A stretch of DNA of 64,000 nt from G963422275 sp963422275 (GTDB taxonomy: Bacteria > Pseudomonadota > Alphaproteobacteria > Rhodobacterales > Rhodobacteraceae). How positions within the stretch are numbered: position 1 is the stretch's first letter; each line of letters opens with the position of its first letter. The notes beneath the pieces were generated by a model, which saw only the letters and a program-made list of their open reading frames with translations, was not told the origin of the DNA and did no database searches. Positions 46,991 to 56,905 of the stretch are shown here, piece after piece. Location: the NCBI GenBank assembly GCA_963422275.1, contig OY729418.1, positions 2,976,001-3,040,000 on the forward strand. Reading direction: 5' to 3'. A program made the translations under genes and the position numbers.

Positions 46991-47791
46991 GTGACCGGCA
47001 CACCGACATCCGTAAACGGCATTGCGATCCCGCATGCGGACATTGCCGCTGAGGCGCAGAATCATCCGGCACCGACTCCAGATGCGGCATTGGAAGAAGC
47101 GGCCCGTGCACTTGTGGTGCGCGAACTGCTGTTGCAGCGGGCGCAAGCTCTCGGCATTGCGCCCGACCCGCAGCGTGACGATACGAACCGACAGGAGACA
47201 GACGAAGAGTCCCTCGTTCGCCAAGTGCTTGCTATCGAAGTCTCGGTTCCTGTAGCGGACGAGGGCGTCTGCCGATGCTACTATGAAAAAAACAGGCAGC
47301 GGTTTGCCAGCCTTCCTCTGTACGAGGCTTCGCACATACTGTTCGCTGCAAAGCGCGATGATGCCGAGAGCTATAGCGCTGCCGTTGCGCAGGCTGAGAA
47401 CGCGATATCAATTTTGGCTAAGAAACCGGGAGCGTTCGCCGAAATGGCCAAGAAACTGTCAGATTGCCCATCGGGCAGGAACGGCGGCAATCTCGGACAG
47501 GTGTCAAAAGGCGACACGGTACCCGAGGTGGAAACGTTTCTTGAGAATCTCGAAGACGGCCAGCTTTGCCCGGTTCCGGTTAAATCACGCTACGGTGCGC
47601 ATGTCTTGCGCCTTGACCGCCGGATAGAGGGGCGGCAGCTGCCATTTGAGGCCGTGCAAAATAAAGTAGCGGAGTATCTGGAAGAATCCAGCTGGCGGCG
47701 TGCGGTGGCCCAGTACATTCGCATTTTGGCGGGCCAAGCAAACATTAGGGGTGTCGACCTGGGCGCTTCGGATACGCCGCTCGTTCAATAG
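46991..47791 (+). CDS. Parvulin-type peptidyl-prolyl cis-trans isomerase of the nar operon
   Basis: A 266-residue protein. The parvulin domain is ASHILFAAKRDD, FAEMAKKLSDCPSGRNGGNL, GQVSKGDTVPEVETF and SRYGAHVLRLDRR. The N-terminal part is helical like NifM/SurA relatives. There is no signal peptide, so it acts in the cytoplasm, probably folding a nitrate reductase subunit. GTG 46991 is the likely start, 33 bases after narI. Similar isomerases end nar operons in other proteobacteria. Confidence 0.85.
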   Translation: MTGTPTSVNGIAIPHADIAAEAQNHPAPTPDAALEEAARALVVRELLLQRAQALGIAPDPQRDDTNRQETDEESLVRQVLAIEVSVPVADEGVCRCYYEKNRQRFASLPLYEASHILFAAKRDDAESYSAAVAQAENAISILAKKPGAFAEMAKKLSDCPSGRNGGNLGQVSKGDTVPEVETFLENLEDGQLCPVPVKSRYGAHVLRLDRRIEGRQLPFEAVQNKVAEYLEESSWRRAVAQYIRILAGQANIRGVDLGASDTPLVQ

Positions 47792-48743
47792 CTGCCCGCA
47801 ACTATCAATTCCCTGAAACCAATCATGAGTCGCAGCGGCTTTGCAGGTATTCCGCGATTTTGCATGTGCGTGATTGGCTGGAATTTGATCTTCCTCCTGC
47901 GATGGCGAGGGTACAGGCTGGCATCGGCCCATTCGCGGGCAGGACACAGTGAAGGCGTTGGCATTCCAGGCGTTTGGAGCGGAGTTGCTCGATCCGCTCG
48001 AGTAGATCACAGGGAGAGACCCGACCGGAACATGCCCCCGTGATGGATACTGCGTTTTCAAGATTTCCAGCAGTATTTTGCCCACCGCTGTCCAACATGG
48101 GATTACCCGCGAGCCGCATTTGTCTCGGATTGCATATTTTGCTCGCGGAACGCCTGAGGCAATAAACCGGCGGGGTTTTGAACGTCACGATATAAACTGT
48201 CTGAGCCAGTGCCGTTTCCTCGGCGCATCATCTGCCGCCACGCGGCAGACTCGTCTTGAACCCGACGAGCGAGACGCCCCTCGATTGGACATTTTCGAGC
48301 TTGTTTGTACGGTCCAGGTGAATTCTTATGAGAACCTCTATCATTCGCGGACACAGGTGCATTTAGATTCTGGTTGGATGCTTTTTGGGGCATGGGCAGC
48401 GGAATTCAAACGGTTTCACGCTGTCTTCCCCATTCTGTGCAAGGTCTTCGCTCCTCCGCTTCCTGCAAGCCGACCTTCACGGCCGCCCCGCCAGCCAGCC
48501 CGATGATCTGTGCCAGACGCTCCCCTGCCGAGCAAAGACATGCCTGACCCGTGCCCGGCACTTCGACTGCTTGCGATTCGCTTCCTTCGCCCGAGCGGCA
48601 AGCAGCCTGCCGCAAGCGCCCTTGCGGTTCTCATGCCGTTCCAGCTGTGACAGCAGTCGGCGCATTCCTCGCGAGAAAGAAGTTGTTATGCCATGCCGCA
48701 AACGAGATAAACGAGGCTCCCTTATGAAAGCGAGCGTAGCATC
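47792..48743. other. 952-base stretch without a recognised gene
   Basis: Several frames of 60-140 codons exist (for example 48078-48506) but they overlap in different frames, and none has a family motif or a convincing ribosome site. No IS ends, tRNA or terminator with a T-run were recognised. It is unusually long beside tight operons. Confidence 0.35.
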
Positions 48744-50270
48744 ATGACCCCACGCACAAGCATTTCCGATCCGATGCAAATCGACGAGATCCAAGTCGGC
48801 AAGGGCAGCATCGGATTGACGTTTTGCCCGGGAAAACGAGACGAAGGTGCATTCGGCGAGTCATGGGAACGCGAACTGCATCGCGATTTGCAAGTCATTC
48901 AAGATTGGGGTGCAAAAACGATCATCACTCTGATGGAGAAGCATGAACTGAACATGCTTTCGGTGAGCAACCTCGGAGACCGGGTCAAAAAGATGGGCAT
49001 CGACTGGAGGCATCTGCCTATCGTTGACTTGAACGTTCCCGACGAGAATTTCGAACATGCATGGGCAAGAGAGTCACGCGAAATTCACCGCTCGCTGGCT
49101 CGTGGCGAACATATCCTTGTTCATTGTCGCGGGGGTCTTGGGCGGACAGGCGTTGTTGCCGCAATGATCTTGATGGAGCATGGAACGGGTGCATCCCAGT
49201 CTGTGGCTGAAGTGAGGCGCGCTCATCCTGGTGCAATCGAGAGCCGCGTGCAGAATGAATACGTCAGGCGATACCATCCATATCTTGTGCAGGCGTCGCT
49301 GCTCGCGGGAGCTCTTGGCGACAGCTTGGGTGCTGACGTTGAATTCCTCGATCGACGGAAAATCGAGTCTTGCTATCCTGACGGAATCGATCATCTGGCA
49401 CGCTGGGGGGCACCTGCTGGTTGGTTCACCGACGATACGCAAATGACCATGTTCACCGCCGAAGGGTTAATCAACGCGAACAGCGGTGTCCGAGCGGGGA
49501 GTGGAACGATTGCCGAGGTGGTTCACGCCGCATTGCTCCGATGGTACCAGACACAGGTGCTTTCCTCGCCAAAACCGGAATCTGGAGCAGGCGGGCTTGC
49601 TTCGCTTCCAGAGATGCATTTTTGCGCCTCGCCTGGAAATACCTGCCTTGGCGCGCTAAGAGACCCGGGTCAAATCGCAGCTCGAAATGACAGTAAGGGC
49701 TGTGGAACAATTATGCGCGTGGCTCCCGTGGCCTTTGGTGTTCCACGCGAAGAAGTTCGTGCGACAGCAATTGCGACCTCGGCTGTGACGCACGGCCATC
49801 CCGTGGGGCAACTGGCGGCGGCCGCTTGGGCAGAATTGCTGGCAGATGTGGCCTCCGGAATCGAGCTGGAACGAACAGCGCGCGCAATTGCCGACGAGTA
49901 TTCCAAAATATCAGCCGCTGGCTGCGAAGTAGGAGAGTCAATGGCAGCAGCACTCAATGCGCCCCGCGATGGTTCGCCCGATAACGTCGAGCGGCTTGGC
50001 GGGGGCTGGGTTGCGGAAGAGGCGCTCTCAGTCGCGCTTTACGCCGCATTGTCCACGGACAATTTGGAATCAGGGCTTCAATGCGCACTCTGGCACAGTG
50101 GCGACAGTGACAGCACGGCGGCCATTGCGGGAAACTTGCTCGGTCTTCTCTATCCGGTTGAACTTTTCGAACATCGGCTATTGCCCGGTCTCGGCGGGAG
50201 GGAGCTGATCGTTCGGCTCGCGGTCGATCTTGTTCATTCGCGGACTCTAAAGAACGACAAGGCGACGTGA
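48744..50270 (+). CDS. Dual-specificity phosphatase fused to ADP-ribosylglycohydrolase (DraG-like)
   Basis: A 508-residue two-domain protein. Residues about 10-175 form a cysteine phosphatase: catalytic loop VHCRGGLGRTG (HCX5R) with the general acid Asp in VDLNVPDENF. Residues about 180-505 form an ADP-ribosylglycohydrolase: GALGDSLGADVEF, GWFTDDTQMTMFTAEGL and HSGDSDSTAAIAGNLLG supply the two-metal-site Asp/Thr residues. DraG removes ADP-ribose from Arg of dinitrogenase reductase and docks to AmtB via a PII protein. Here amtB is the convergent neighbour. ATG 48744 overlaps no gene; its ribosome site is weak. Confidence 0.85.
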   Translation: MTPRTSISDPMQIDEIQVGKGSIGLTFCPGKRDEGAFGESWERELHRDLQVIQDWGAKTIITLMEKHELNMLSVSNLGDRVKKMGIDWRHLPIVDLNVPDENFEHAWARESREIHRSLARGEHILVHCRGGLGRTGVVAAMILMEHGTGASQSVAEVRRAHPGAIESRVQNEYVRRYHPYLVQASLLAGALGDSLGADVEFLDRRKIESCYPDGIDHLARWGAPAGWFTDDTQMTMFTAEGLINANSGVRAGSGTIAEVVHAALLRWYQTQVLSSPKPESGAGGLASLPEMHFCASPGNTCLGALRDPGQIAARNDSKGCGTIMRVAPVAFGVPREEVRATAIATSAVTHGHPVGQLAAAAWAELLADVASGIELERTARAIADEYSKISAAGCEVGESMAAALNAPRDGSPDNVERLGGGWVAEEALSVALYAALSTDNLESGLQCALWHSGDSDSTAAIAGNLLGLLYPVELFEHRLLPGLGGRELIVRLAVDLVHSRTLKNDKAT

Positions 50271-50441
50271 TAGCTTCTTCGGAGTTGTTTTGGGCTGGGG
50301 ATTGCCAATAAAGGACTGCGAATGCCTTCCAGCGGCGGCTTGACGCCTGCCGAAACGAATTCTTTTGCTAGATCTGGAAGGCAATTGCTCGGAAAACGGC
50401 AACAGGTCCCGGGCAAACGAGCATCGAGGCGCACCTTGTGC

Positions 50442-50480
50442 TCAAGAGAAAGGGCGGCAGGCTCCTTTGGCCGCCGCCCT
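50442..50480 (-). terminator. Predicted intrinsic terminator of the amtB operon
   Basis: A perfect stem AGGGCGGC (50451-50458) / GCCGCCCT (50473-50480), followed on the minus strand by TTTCTCTTG. It lies 24 bases beyond the stop of the small membrane protein gene. Confidence 0.65.
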
Positions 50481-50504
50481 CACCAAAGCTTCAATCCGGC
50501 CGAT

Positions 50505-50723
50505 TCAGTCGGAATCAATGCCGTTCTTGATTTGCTCGGCAGTGCCAAATTTTGCAACCTTGTCGGCGTTTGCTTCTTGCTCGTGCCGAATGCTCCATAC
50601 ATGCCACCAAATCCAGGCAACCAGCCCGATCAACAGCATAATGAATTCCAGTCCCTGGAAGGGATAGATCGCACCAACTTCGGCCAAGTCAACGGCCCAA
50701 CTGCTAATGCCAGTAGTAGTCAT
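50505..50723 (-). CDS. Small membrane protein downstream of amtB
   Basis: A 72-residue protein with one transmembrane helix (FIMLLIGLVAWIWWHVWSI) and a charged tail RHEQEANADKVAKFGTAEQI. ATG 50723 is 35 bases after the amtB stop, so they are cotranscribed, and a terminator follows. It may be an accessory subunit of the transporter; the function is not known to me. Confidence 0.75.
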   Translation of the reverse strand: MTTTGISSWAVDLAEVGAIYPFQGLEFIMLLIGLVAWIWWHVWSIRHEQEANADKVAKFGTAEQIKNGIDSD

Positions 50724-50758
50724 CAGGTTTCTCCTGTCTGCGTTAGCTCAGCCGACCG

Positions 50759-52111
50759 TCAGATCAGCGATCGCTCGGCTTCGCGAACTTCCCGGATCGC
50801 AGCATCTTCTTCTTGCCGCGTCTTGAAATCCAGTCCCATAAGCTCGACCTCTTTTGGAATTCTCAAGAGACCGAAGGCCTTGAGGATTTTTGCCCCGACC
50901 CAGCCAGGTATGAAGCCTAGGACGCCAAACATTATGATGGCACCGATAAACTGACCCACCGGGTTGATGGTGGCATACCCTTCATACGGAGAACTCGGGT
51001 GCCCCCAAAGGACAAAACCGCAGATTACGAGTCCAACAAAACCGGCATAGCCGTGAACGGCAACCGCTCCGACGGCATCGTCGATCTTGAACCTGTTTTC
51101 GACCCAGAAATGCAGCTTGTAAGCGATGTAAGTGCCTGCGCCGCCAATGATGAGTGCCTGGATCGGATGATAGAGATCGTTTCCCGCCGACGCGGTGATG
51201 ATCCCGGCGAGACCGCCTGAATAGGTCCAGAACGCGTTGCCATTGGAAACCTTGTATCCCATCAGCATTCCGCCAGACAGCGACATCAGAAAGTTAACCG
51301 TTATCGCTCCAAGGGTCGTCGGGGTCAGGTAGATTGTCGTCGCGGTCCATGTTTCGCCAGTAATCTGACCTCCAATGCCATCCGGGCCAATCAGCGGAAC
51401 GTTACAAGCGACGTAGAAGCCCCAGAAGCCAGTGTAGATCAGGAACAGCCCGATGCACACCAACCATGGGTTGTGGGGAACTATGTCGCGCGGCTTTCCG
51501 TCGGCGGAGAATTTTCCGAGACGTGGGCCCAGCACGACCAGAACGCCAAGCGCAAATCCTCCGGCAATGGCATGAATCACGCCGGAAGCGTAAGCATCAT
51601 GGTAACCGAGCAACTTGACCATCCAACCCCCATAATGCCAGCCCCAGGCAGCATCGATGATCCAAGCCCCAGATCCTATCAGGACAGCCAGTATCCAGAA
51701 CGCGCCGGAATTGATTCGCTCAATGACGGATCCAGACACGATGGACGCTGCTGTCCATGAGAAGAGCAGGAACGCGGCCCAGAACACGCCGGTTATCCGG
51801 TCTCCCAGATTCGTGGCCATGTTTTCGGAAGTTGGCTTGTTAGCGGCCGCCGCCTCAAACTCGATGCCGCCGGTGATGAACGGTCCGTTCGGGAACGCCC
51901 AGTAAATCCACCACCCGAAAAAGAAGAACGTGATGGTGACCAAAGGGATCAGCATCGAGTTCTTCATCAGGGTGTGCAGATGGTTTCTTCTGCGGCTTGC
52001 ACCGACTTCATACATGCAGAAACCCACATGGATGAGAAACATCAATGCCACCGTAAGCCAGTAGTAGAATTCGGTAAATACCGTGGTGATTGCATCAAGG
52101 TTGGTTCCCAT
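50759..52111 (-). CDS. amtB: Ammonium transporter Amt
   Basis: A 450-residue, 11-helix channel. The pore His pair is in HDAYASGVIHAIAGGFALG and GAVAVHGYAGFVGLV. The entry helix and second gate are WTAASIVSGSVIERINSGAF. ATG 52111 follows AGGAGGTT on the minus strand; the longer frame upstream is not homologous. It conducts ammonium and in many bacteria is closed by a PII protein, though no glnK gene is adjacent here. Confidence 0.93.
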   Translation of the reverse strand: MGTNLDAITTVFTEFYYWLTVALMFLIHVGFCMYEVGASRRRNHLHTLMKNSMLIPLVTITFFFFGWWIYWAFPNGPFITGGIEFEAAAANKPTSENMATNLGDRITGVFWAAFLLFSWTAASIVSGSVIERINSGAFWILAVLIGSGAWIIDAAWGWHYGGWMVKLLGYHDAYASGVIHAIAGGFALGVLVVLGPRLGKFSADGKPRDIVPHNPWLVCIGLFLIYTGFWGFYVACNVPLIGPDGIGGQITGETWTATTIYLTPTTLGAITVNFLMSLSGGMLMGYKVSNGNAFWTYSGGLAGIITASAGNDLYHPIQALIIGGAGTYIAYKLHFWVENRFKIDDAVGAVAVHGYAGFVGLVICGFVLWGHPSSPYEGYATINPVGQFIGAIIMFGVLGFIPGWVGAKILKAFGLLRIPKEVELMGLDFKTRQEEDAAIREVREAERSLI

Positions 52112-52469
52112 GCATTCAACCTCCTCCTGTTGTTTCGAAACGTCCAGCGCACTCAACGTCCGCGTTGCGTGGCTCCGGGCGTTGCAAATACTCGTCACAG
52201 GCATCAAGCGAGCAATTTGGCAGTGTCACAATGCCTGCGATCCTTGAATGCGAGACATGCCGCTCATCAAGACGAGGCAAGATGATACACAAGATGTTGA
52301 ATGGCAAGCGGAAAGTTGGTTCTTGGAATAGAATCCGCAATTGAGTCAGCTTGCCTGCATTTGCAAGGAATTGTCGTGAACGGCGTTTGGTGAATTTGCA
52401 GGACTCGCCGTATCGCGAAATACAAGGTAAATGAATGGTTTGAAAGATCAGCGGCTCTATGGGACGGAC
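52112..52469. other. Divergent promoter region, amtB / D-2-hydroxyacid dehydrogenase
   Basis: No gene is recognised. A possible sigma-54 site on the minus strand near 52210-52240 (TGACAC...TTGCT) has spacing two bases too long, so NtrC/sigma-54 control is not supported by sequence. Confidence 0.35.
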
Positions 52470-53417
52470 ATGCAAAAAGTCGAAATTCTTCAAATTGGGC
52501 CCTATCCAGAGTGGGATGAAGAGCCGCTGAATGCGCTCTTCGAAGTGCATCGATATTTTGGTGCGGAGGAAAGGCAGTCGTTTGTCGACAGACGCTGCGG
52601 CACTGTCCGGGGCATTGCCACAAGAGGCGAATATGTTGTCGATCGGACTCTGATTGAATCCTTGCCAAATCTTGAGATCATTGCGGTCTACGGTGTCGGA
52701 TTCGATGGTGTCGACATCGACGCAGCGAGGGAGCGTGGAGTTCGCGTAACAAACACGCCGGACGTGCTCTCGCGGGATGTTGCTGATCTGGGCGTTGCGA
52801 TGATGCTCGCATTGGCGAGGGGCGTTGTGGAAGCGGACGACTGGGTACGAACCGGAAATTGGAAGGAGAAAGGGCCCTTCCCATTTAAATCGACTGTATC
52901 AGGGAAGACTGCCGGTGTACTTGGCTTGGGGCGTATCGGAAAGGAATTGGCGAAGCGTCTCGAAGCATTTGACATGAAAATTCTCTATTCAGCTCGCAGC
53001 CCAAAGAACGTTTCTCCGGAATGGAAGTTTGTCGAGAATGCCTTCGAACTCGCGCGAAGGTCAGATGTATTGTTCGTTGTGATTCCGGCACATCCCGAGA
53101 ACAGGCATCTCGTGGATGGCGCGGTCATTTCGGCACTTGGGCCACAGGGAACGCTCATCAACATAAGTCGAGCCGCGAATGTCGATGAAGACGCACTGCT
53201 GGATGCATTGGAAGCCGGAGCTTTGGGGTCTGCTGGACTGGACGTGTTCGAAGGCGAGCCTGACGTGAATCCCCGGTTTCGAACCATGTCGAATGTGCTG
53301 CTGCATCCGCACGGCGGCTCGGCAACAGTGGAGACACGTATGGCGATGGGGCAACTCATGCGAGAGAATCTGATTGCGCATTTTGAGGGGAGGCCTTTGC
53401 CTACCCCTGTCGCATGA
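52470..53417 (+). CDS. D-isomer specific 2-hydroxyacid dehydrogenase (glyoxylate/hydroxypyruvate reductase-like)
   Basis: A 315-residue NAD(P)H enzyme. The Rossmann motif is AGVLGLGRIGKELAKRLEAF. Catalytic residues are Arg in NISRAANVDED, Glu in DVFEGEPDVN and His in LLHPHGGSA. VYGVGFDGVDIDAARERGV is the family signature. ATG 52470 with GGGACGG upstream gives a normal N-terminus; an earlier ATG at 52431 adds 13 residues. It reduces 2-oxoacids such as glyoxylate or hydroxypyruvate. Confidence 0.85.
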   Translation: MQKVEILQIGPYPEWDEEPLNALFEVHRYFGAEERQSFVDRRCGTVRGIATRGEYVVDRTLIESLPNLEIIAVYGVGFDGVDIDAARERGVRVTNTPDVLSRDVADLGVAMMLALARGVVEADDWVRTGNWKEKGPFPFKSTVSGKTAGVLGLGRIGKELAKRLEAFDMKILYSARSPKNVSPEWKFVENAFELARRSDVLFVVIPAHPENRHLVDGAVISALGPQGTLINISRAANVDEDALLDALEAGALGSAGLDVFEGEPDVNPRFRTMSNVLLHPHGGSATVETRMAMGQLMRENLIAHFEGRPLPTPVA

Positions 53418-53579
53418 CATCTTCGAAAATGGGCAAACGAGGGACCAAGGCTGGACGATCCAACATGTCCAAACTGCCGTTGGCGATTCGCAAAGGGTTG
53501 CCGGTAGGGGCCCCGACCAGAATTGAGATATAGTTTCAGCTTGTTGCTCGCCAAGTAGCTAGATTGCAAGGGGGTCGCT

Positions 53580-54482
53580 ATGCAGCACTACGAGATTTTA
53601 AGCTCGTTGTTCGAGACATACATTCACAGGAATGCGCGTCTGTACCAACTCGGAACCGGATTCGAATGGGCGGAGGGACCCGTTTGGTTCGGCGATGCCG
53701 GATGTCTTCTGTTCTCCGACATTCCAAACAACCGGATACATCGCTGGACTCCAGGTGCTGGAATGACGATTTTCCGCGAGCCTTCGAACTTCACCAATGG
53801 TCATACCCGGGATCGGGAGGGCCGCCTGGTTTCATGCGAGCACGGCGAACGGCGGGTGTCCAGGACCGAATACGACGGGACAGTCACCGTAATTGCAGAC
53901 AGATTTGACGGAAAGCGGCTGAATTCTCCGAACGATGTTGTTGTCAAGTCCGACGGCACGATTTGGTTCACCGATCCGCACTACGGAATCGTATCCAATT
54001 ACGAAGGGCACAAGTCAGCTCAAGAACTGCCGTGCAACGTCTACATGGTCAGCCCCGACACGTCGGAGATCTCGGTGGTTGCATCGGACCTGGCAGGTCC
54101 GAACGGACTTGCGTTCAGCTTGGACGAGAGTCGGCTGTACATTTCAGATACGGGCAGAAAACACGACCCAGATGCCAAGAGGCACATTCGAGTGTTCGAT
54201 GTGGAGCAGCGGTCTCGACTGACGGGAGGGAAGGTGTTTCATGTGGTTGATCCCGGGCTTTCGGACGGACTGCGTCTCGACACGGACGGAAATGTTTGGA
54301 CTTCGGCGGGCGATGGTGTGCACTGCCTGTCTCCGGAAGGCGAGTTGCTGGGAAAGATTCTTGTTCCGGAGGTGGTTTCAAACCTTTGTTTCGGAGGCCG
54401 GGCCAAGCAAGTGCTTTACATCACCGCAACCACGTCGCTGTATTCGATCAAGTTGGACCGCGAGGGCGCACAGTGGCCGTAG
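53580..54482 (+). CDS. SMP-30/gluconolactonase family lactonase
   Basis: A 300-residue six-bladed propeller hydrolase. Metal-site motifs: GFEWAEGPVWF (Glu), NSPNDVVVKSDGTIWFTDP (Asn, Asp) and GLRLDTDGNVWTSAGDGV (Asp). It opens sugar-acid lactones in a calcium- or zinc-dependent way. ATG 53580 follows AAGGGGG. It lies 162 bases after the dehydrogenase, possibly in one unit for sugar-acid breakdown. Confidence 0.87.
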   Translation: MQHYEILSSLFETYIHRNARLYQLGTGFEWAEGPVWFGDAGCLLFSDIPNNRIHRWTPGAGMTIFREPSNFTNGHTRDREGRLVSCEHGERRVSRTEYDGTVTVIADRFDGKRLNSPNDVVVKSDGTIWFTDPHYGIVSNYEGHKSAQELPCNVYMVSPDTSEISVVASDLAGPNGLAFSLDESRLYISDTGRKHDPDAKRHIRVFDVEQRSRLTGGKVFHVVDPGLSDGLRLDTDGNVWTSAGDGVHCLSPEGELLGKILVPEVVSNLCFGGRAKQVLYITATTSLYSIKLDREGAQWP

Positions 54483-54634
54483 CGCAGGTCATTGTGTGGT
54501 AAATGGCTGCGCTGAATCCGGTGTGCCGATGCACAGCAGTTGAAATCTCTCGAAATTCGGCTTGCAAGAGCATATGTTGCCGAGCAGCCGCATCGATACT
54601 GCCGCTTGTCGCGCAATAGAGTCAGCTAGCGGCC

Positions 54635-55912
54635 TTGAAAAGGCAGACATTGGTCACAGACGTGGCTTCGAAATTGCGGGAAGTGAGAGACTTGGCCGGA
54701 ACATTCGATCAACTGTTCACAGATCAGCTTGACGCGCTCAAGAAAGAGGGCAACTATCGGCATTTCGCTGATTTGGAGCGTAAGCGCGGCAAGTTTCCCG
54801 AAGCACTGAGCTTTACAGGCGGCTCGGCCAGGAATGTCACAATATGGTGTTCGAACGATTATCTCGGAATGGGTCAACATCCGGTCGTTCTGGATGCGAT
54901 GATCGACGCAATTCACAGGAGCGGGGCAGGGGCTGGAGGAACCAGAAACATTTCGGGAACCACGCACTACCATGTGCTGCTCGAGGAAGAGATAGCGGAT
55001 CTCCATGGCAAGGAAACCGCGTTGCTCTTTACGTCAGGCTACGTATCCAACTGGGCAGCCCTTTCCACGCTTGGCGCTCGAATGCCGAATGCCATCGTTC
55101 TTTCGGACGAAGCCAATCACGCATCGATGATTGAGGGAATCAGGCATTCACGCGCTGAAAAGAGGATCTGGAAGCATAACGACGTGGAGGACCTGGACAG
55201 AAAGCTGGCAGCATGCCCCCTTGGTTCCACGAAAATCGTCGCTTTCGAATCCATCTACTCAATGGATGGCGACATTGCGCCCATCGAGGAAATTTGCGCC
55301 GTTGCCGAGAAGCATGGGGCGATGACATATCTTGACGAGGTTCATGCGGTTGGAATGTACGGCAACAGAGGCGGAGGAATCGCCGAGCAATTGGGAGTCG
55401 CTGACCGCATCACCTTGATCGAGGGAACGTTGGGAAAGGCTTACGGGGTGATCGGCGGCTACATCGCCGGGTCGGTCGCCCTATGCGACTTCGTACGGTC
55501 TTTTGCCAGCGGTTTTATCTTCACGACAGCCCTGCCACCCGCCGTGGTGGCGGGCGCGCGCGCAGCGATTCGTCACTTGAAGGCAAGCGAGATCGAAAGG
55601 CAGCGACATAAGCGACAAGTTGCCAAAGTTCGCGCAAAGCTTGACGAATTCGGCATTCCGCATATGCAGAATCCGGGCCACATTATCCCGATACTGATCA
55701 AGAATCCGGTGAAGTGCAGATACATCAGCGACGTTCTCATGGAGCAGCATGCGATCTACGTTCAGCCGATCAACTATCCAACGGTTCCCAAGGGGACTGA
55801 GCGTCTGCGGATTGCGCCCACGCCGCTTCATAGCGATGCGCAAATTGAACATTTGGTCGGGGCATTGTCGGAATTGTGGTCCCAGTGTGCACTTTCCCGT
55901 GCGGTTGCATAA
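54635..55912 (+). CDS. hemA: 5-aminolevulinate synthase
   Basis: A 425-residue PLP enzyme that condenses glycine and succinyl-CoA (C4 pathway), characteristic of Alphaproteobacteria. Motifs: TIWCSNDYLGMGQHP, GAGAGGTRNISGTTHYH, VLSDEANHASMIEGIRH, MTYLDEVHAVGMYG and the PLP lysine in EGTLGKAYGVIGGY. There is no in-frame ATG before the conserved FDQLFTDQLDALKKEGNYRH; TTG 54635 or 54650, or GTG 54662 or 54683, must be the start. It supplies both heme and the corrin ring of B12. Confidence 0.9.
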   Translation: MKRQTLVTDVASKLREVRDLAGTFDQLFTDQLDALKKEGNYRHFADLERKRGKFPEALSFTGGSARNVTIWCSNDYLGMGQHPVVLDAMIDAIHRSGAGAGGTRNISGTTHYHVLLEEEIADLHGKETALLFTSGYVSNWAALSTLGARMPNAIVLSDEANHASMIEGIRHSRAEKRIWKHNDVEDLDRKLAACPLGSTKIVAFESIYSMDGDIAPIEEICAVAEKHGAMTYLDEVHAVGMYGNRGGGIAEQLGVADRITLIEGTLGKAYGVIGGYIAGSVALCDFVRSFASGFIFTTALPPAVVAGARAAIRHLKASEIERQRHKRQVAKVRAKLDEFGIPHMQNPGHIIPILIKNPVKCRYISDVLMEQHAIYVQPINYPTVPKGTERLRIAPTPLHSDAQIEHLVGALSELWSQCALSRAVA

Positions 55913-56905
55913 CCAGCGCTGAACGCGAGACTGCAAGGAATTGTTCAAGCGTTCTCCTGGACCGGTGTAGTGCGCGGGCAATTGCCTCAGCCCGATTTTG
56001 AAGTCGATGGGGTTCGCGAGGTGAAATCCCCCTCCTCCAAGTTCTGGCGCAATGGCGTTTCCTTGACGGGTTGGCACCGTTTCCTCAAGGTACCGTATCT
56101 TTCTTTGGCAGGGAGATGCCTGACATCTCGCCCCGGCCCTTCTGGGTTGCCTTGCACCTTGGCTCCCGTTTCCCGGTTCCACTTCTCGAACGGCTTCAGC
56201 GAGCGTTGCGGACGCGACCGGTCCCGGACGCCGTTGTGACCTGTTTCAGGATCAGCGCCTCCAGCATTGCGAGGCCGTTCCCGAAGTTCATTTGCGATCT
56301 TGCGCCTCCGTTCGCCGGCAACGCTTCCGGTATCTCGTCGCCCGATTGGAGAGAAGGCAGGATGGGCAATTTAGTTGTTAAAGCTGCTGTTGCGCGCTTC
56401 GCGTGGTCTGGCCTTGGAACCCTTCCACGGAGATCTTGCGCGGTTCCTCGATGCTCCGCCTCACGTGATGCAGGTCGGACAGATCGGCCAAGGTGCATCT
56501 TTCCGGGTCCGCAAGCGTGTGGCCGGAGCCTTGACTCAATGAAATCATGGGTAGGAAATGGCGGTTACGGTAGATATCTCTCCGGATTTCGGAGAACACG
56601 CGATGCATTCTGAATGAACTGACAAGGACCAGTCTCTTGGTCGGCCGATTTCAGTGTCTCCCAGCCGGATTTCCAGGTACGTTTTCGTGGAGTGGCACGC
56701 AGCAGGGCAATGGCCAAACCAGGATTCAACGGTTGTCGACCTGACTCTCGGTCAACGCACAAGCTGAATTTGACAACGGTGGCTACGTTTCAATCGCGGC
56801 GCTCAAGCAAACTTGTCGACGATGCGGAATGATCGATTGCGAGTGCCAGGACGGAAGGATTCGTTGGGAATGGGTCCAGTTTGGCGTGGTGGGCCGCCCC
56901 GCGTC
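55913..56905. other. About 1 kb without a recognised gene
   Basis: Frames up to 180 codons on the plus strand (56071-56613) and 76 codons on the minus strand (56608-56378) overlap each other and lack motifs. The amino-acid content (many Arg, Ser, Pro) suggests chance frames. No IS ends or RNA genes recognised. Confidence 0.35.

Noticed and set aside
52200..52245. Sigma-54 promoter for amtB
   Set aside because: TGACAC and TTGCT are two bases too far apart and the GG of the -24 element is altered.
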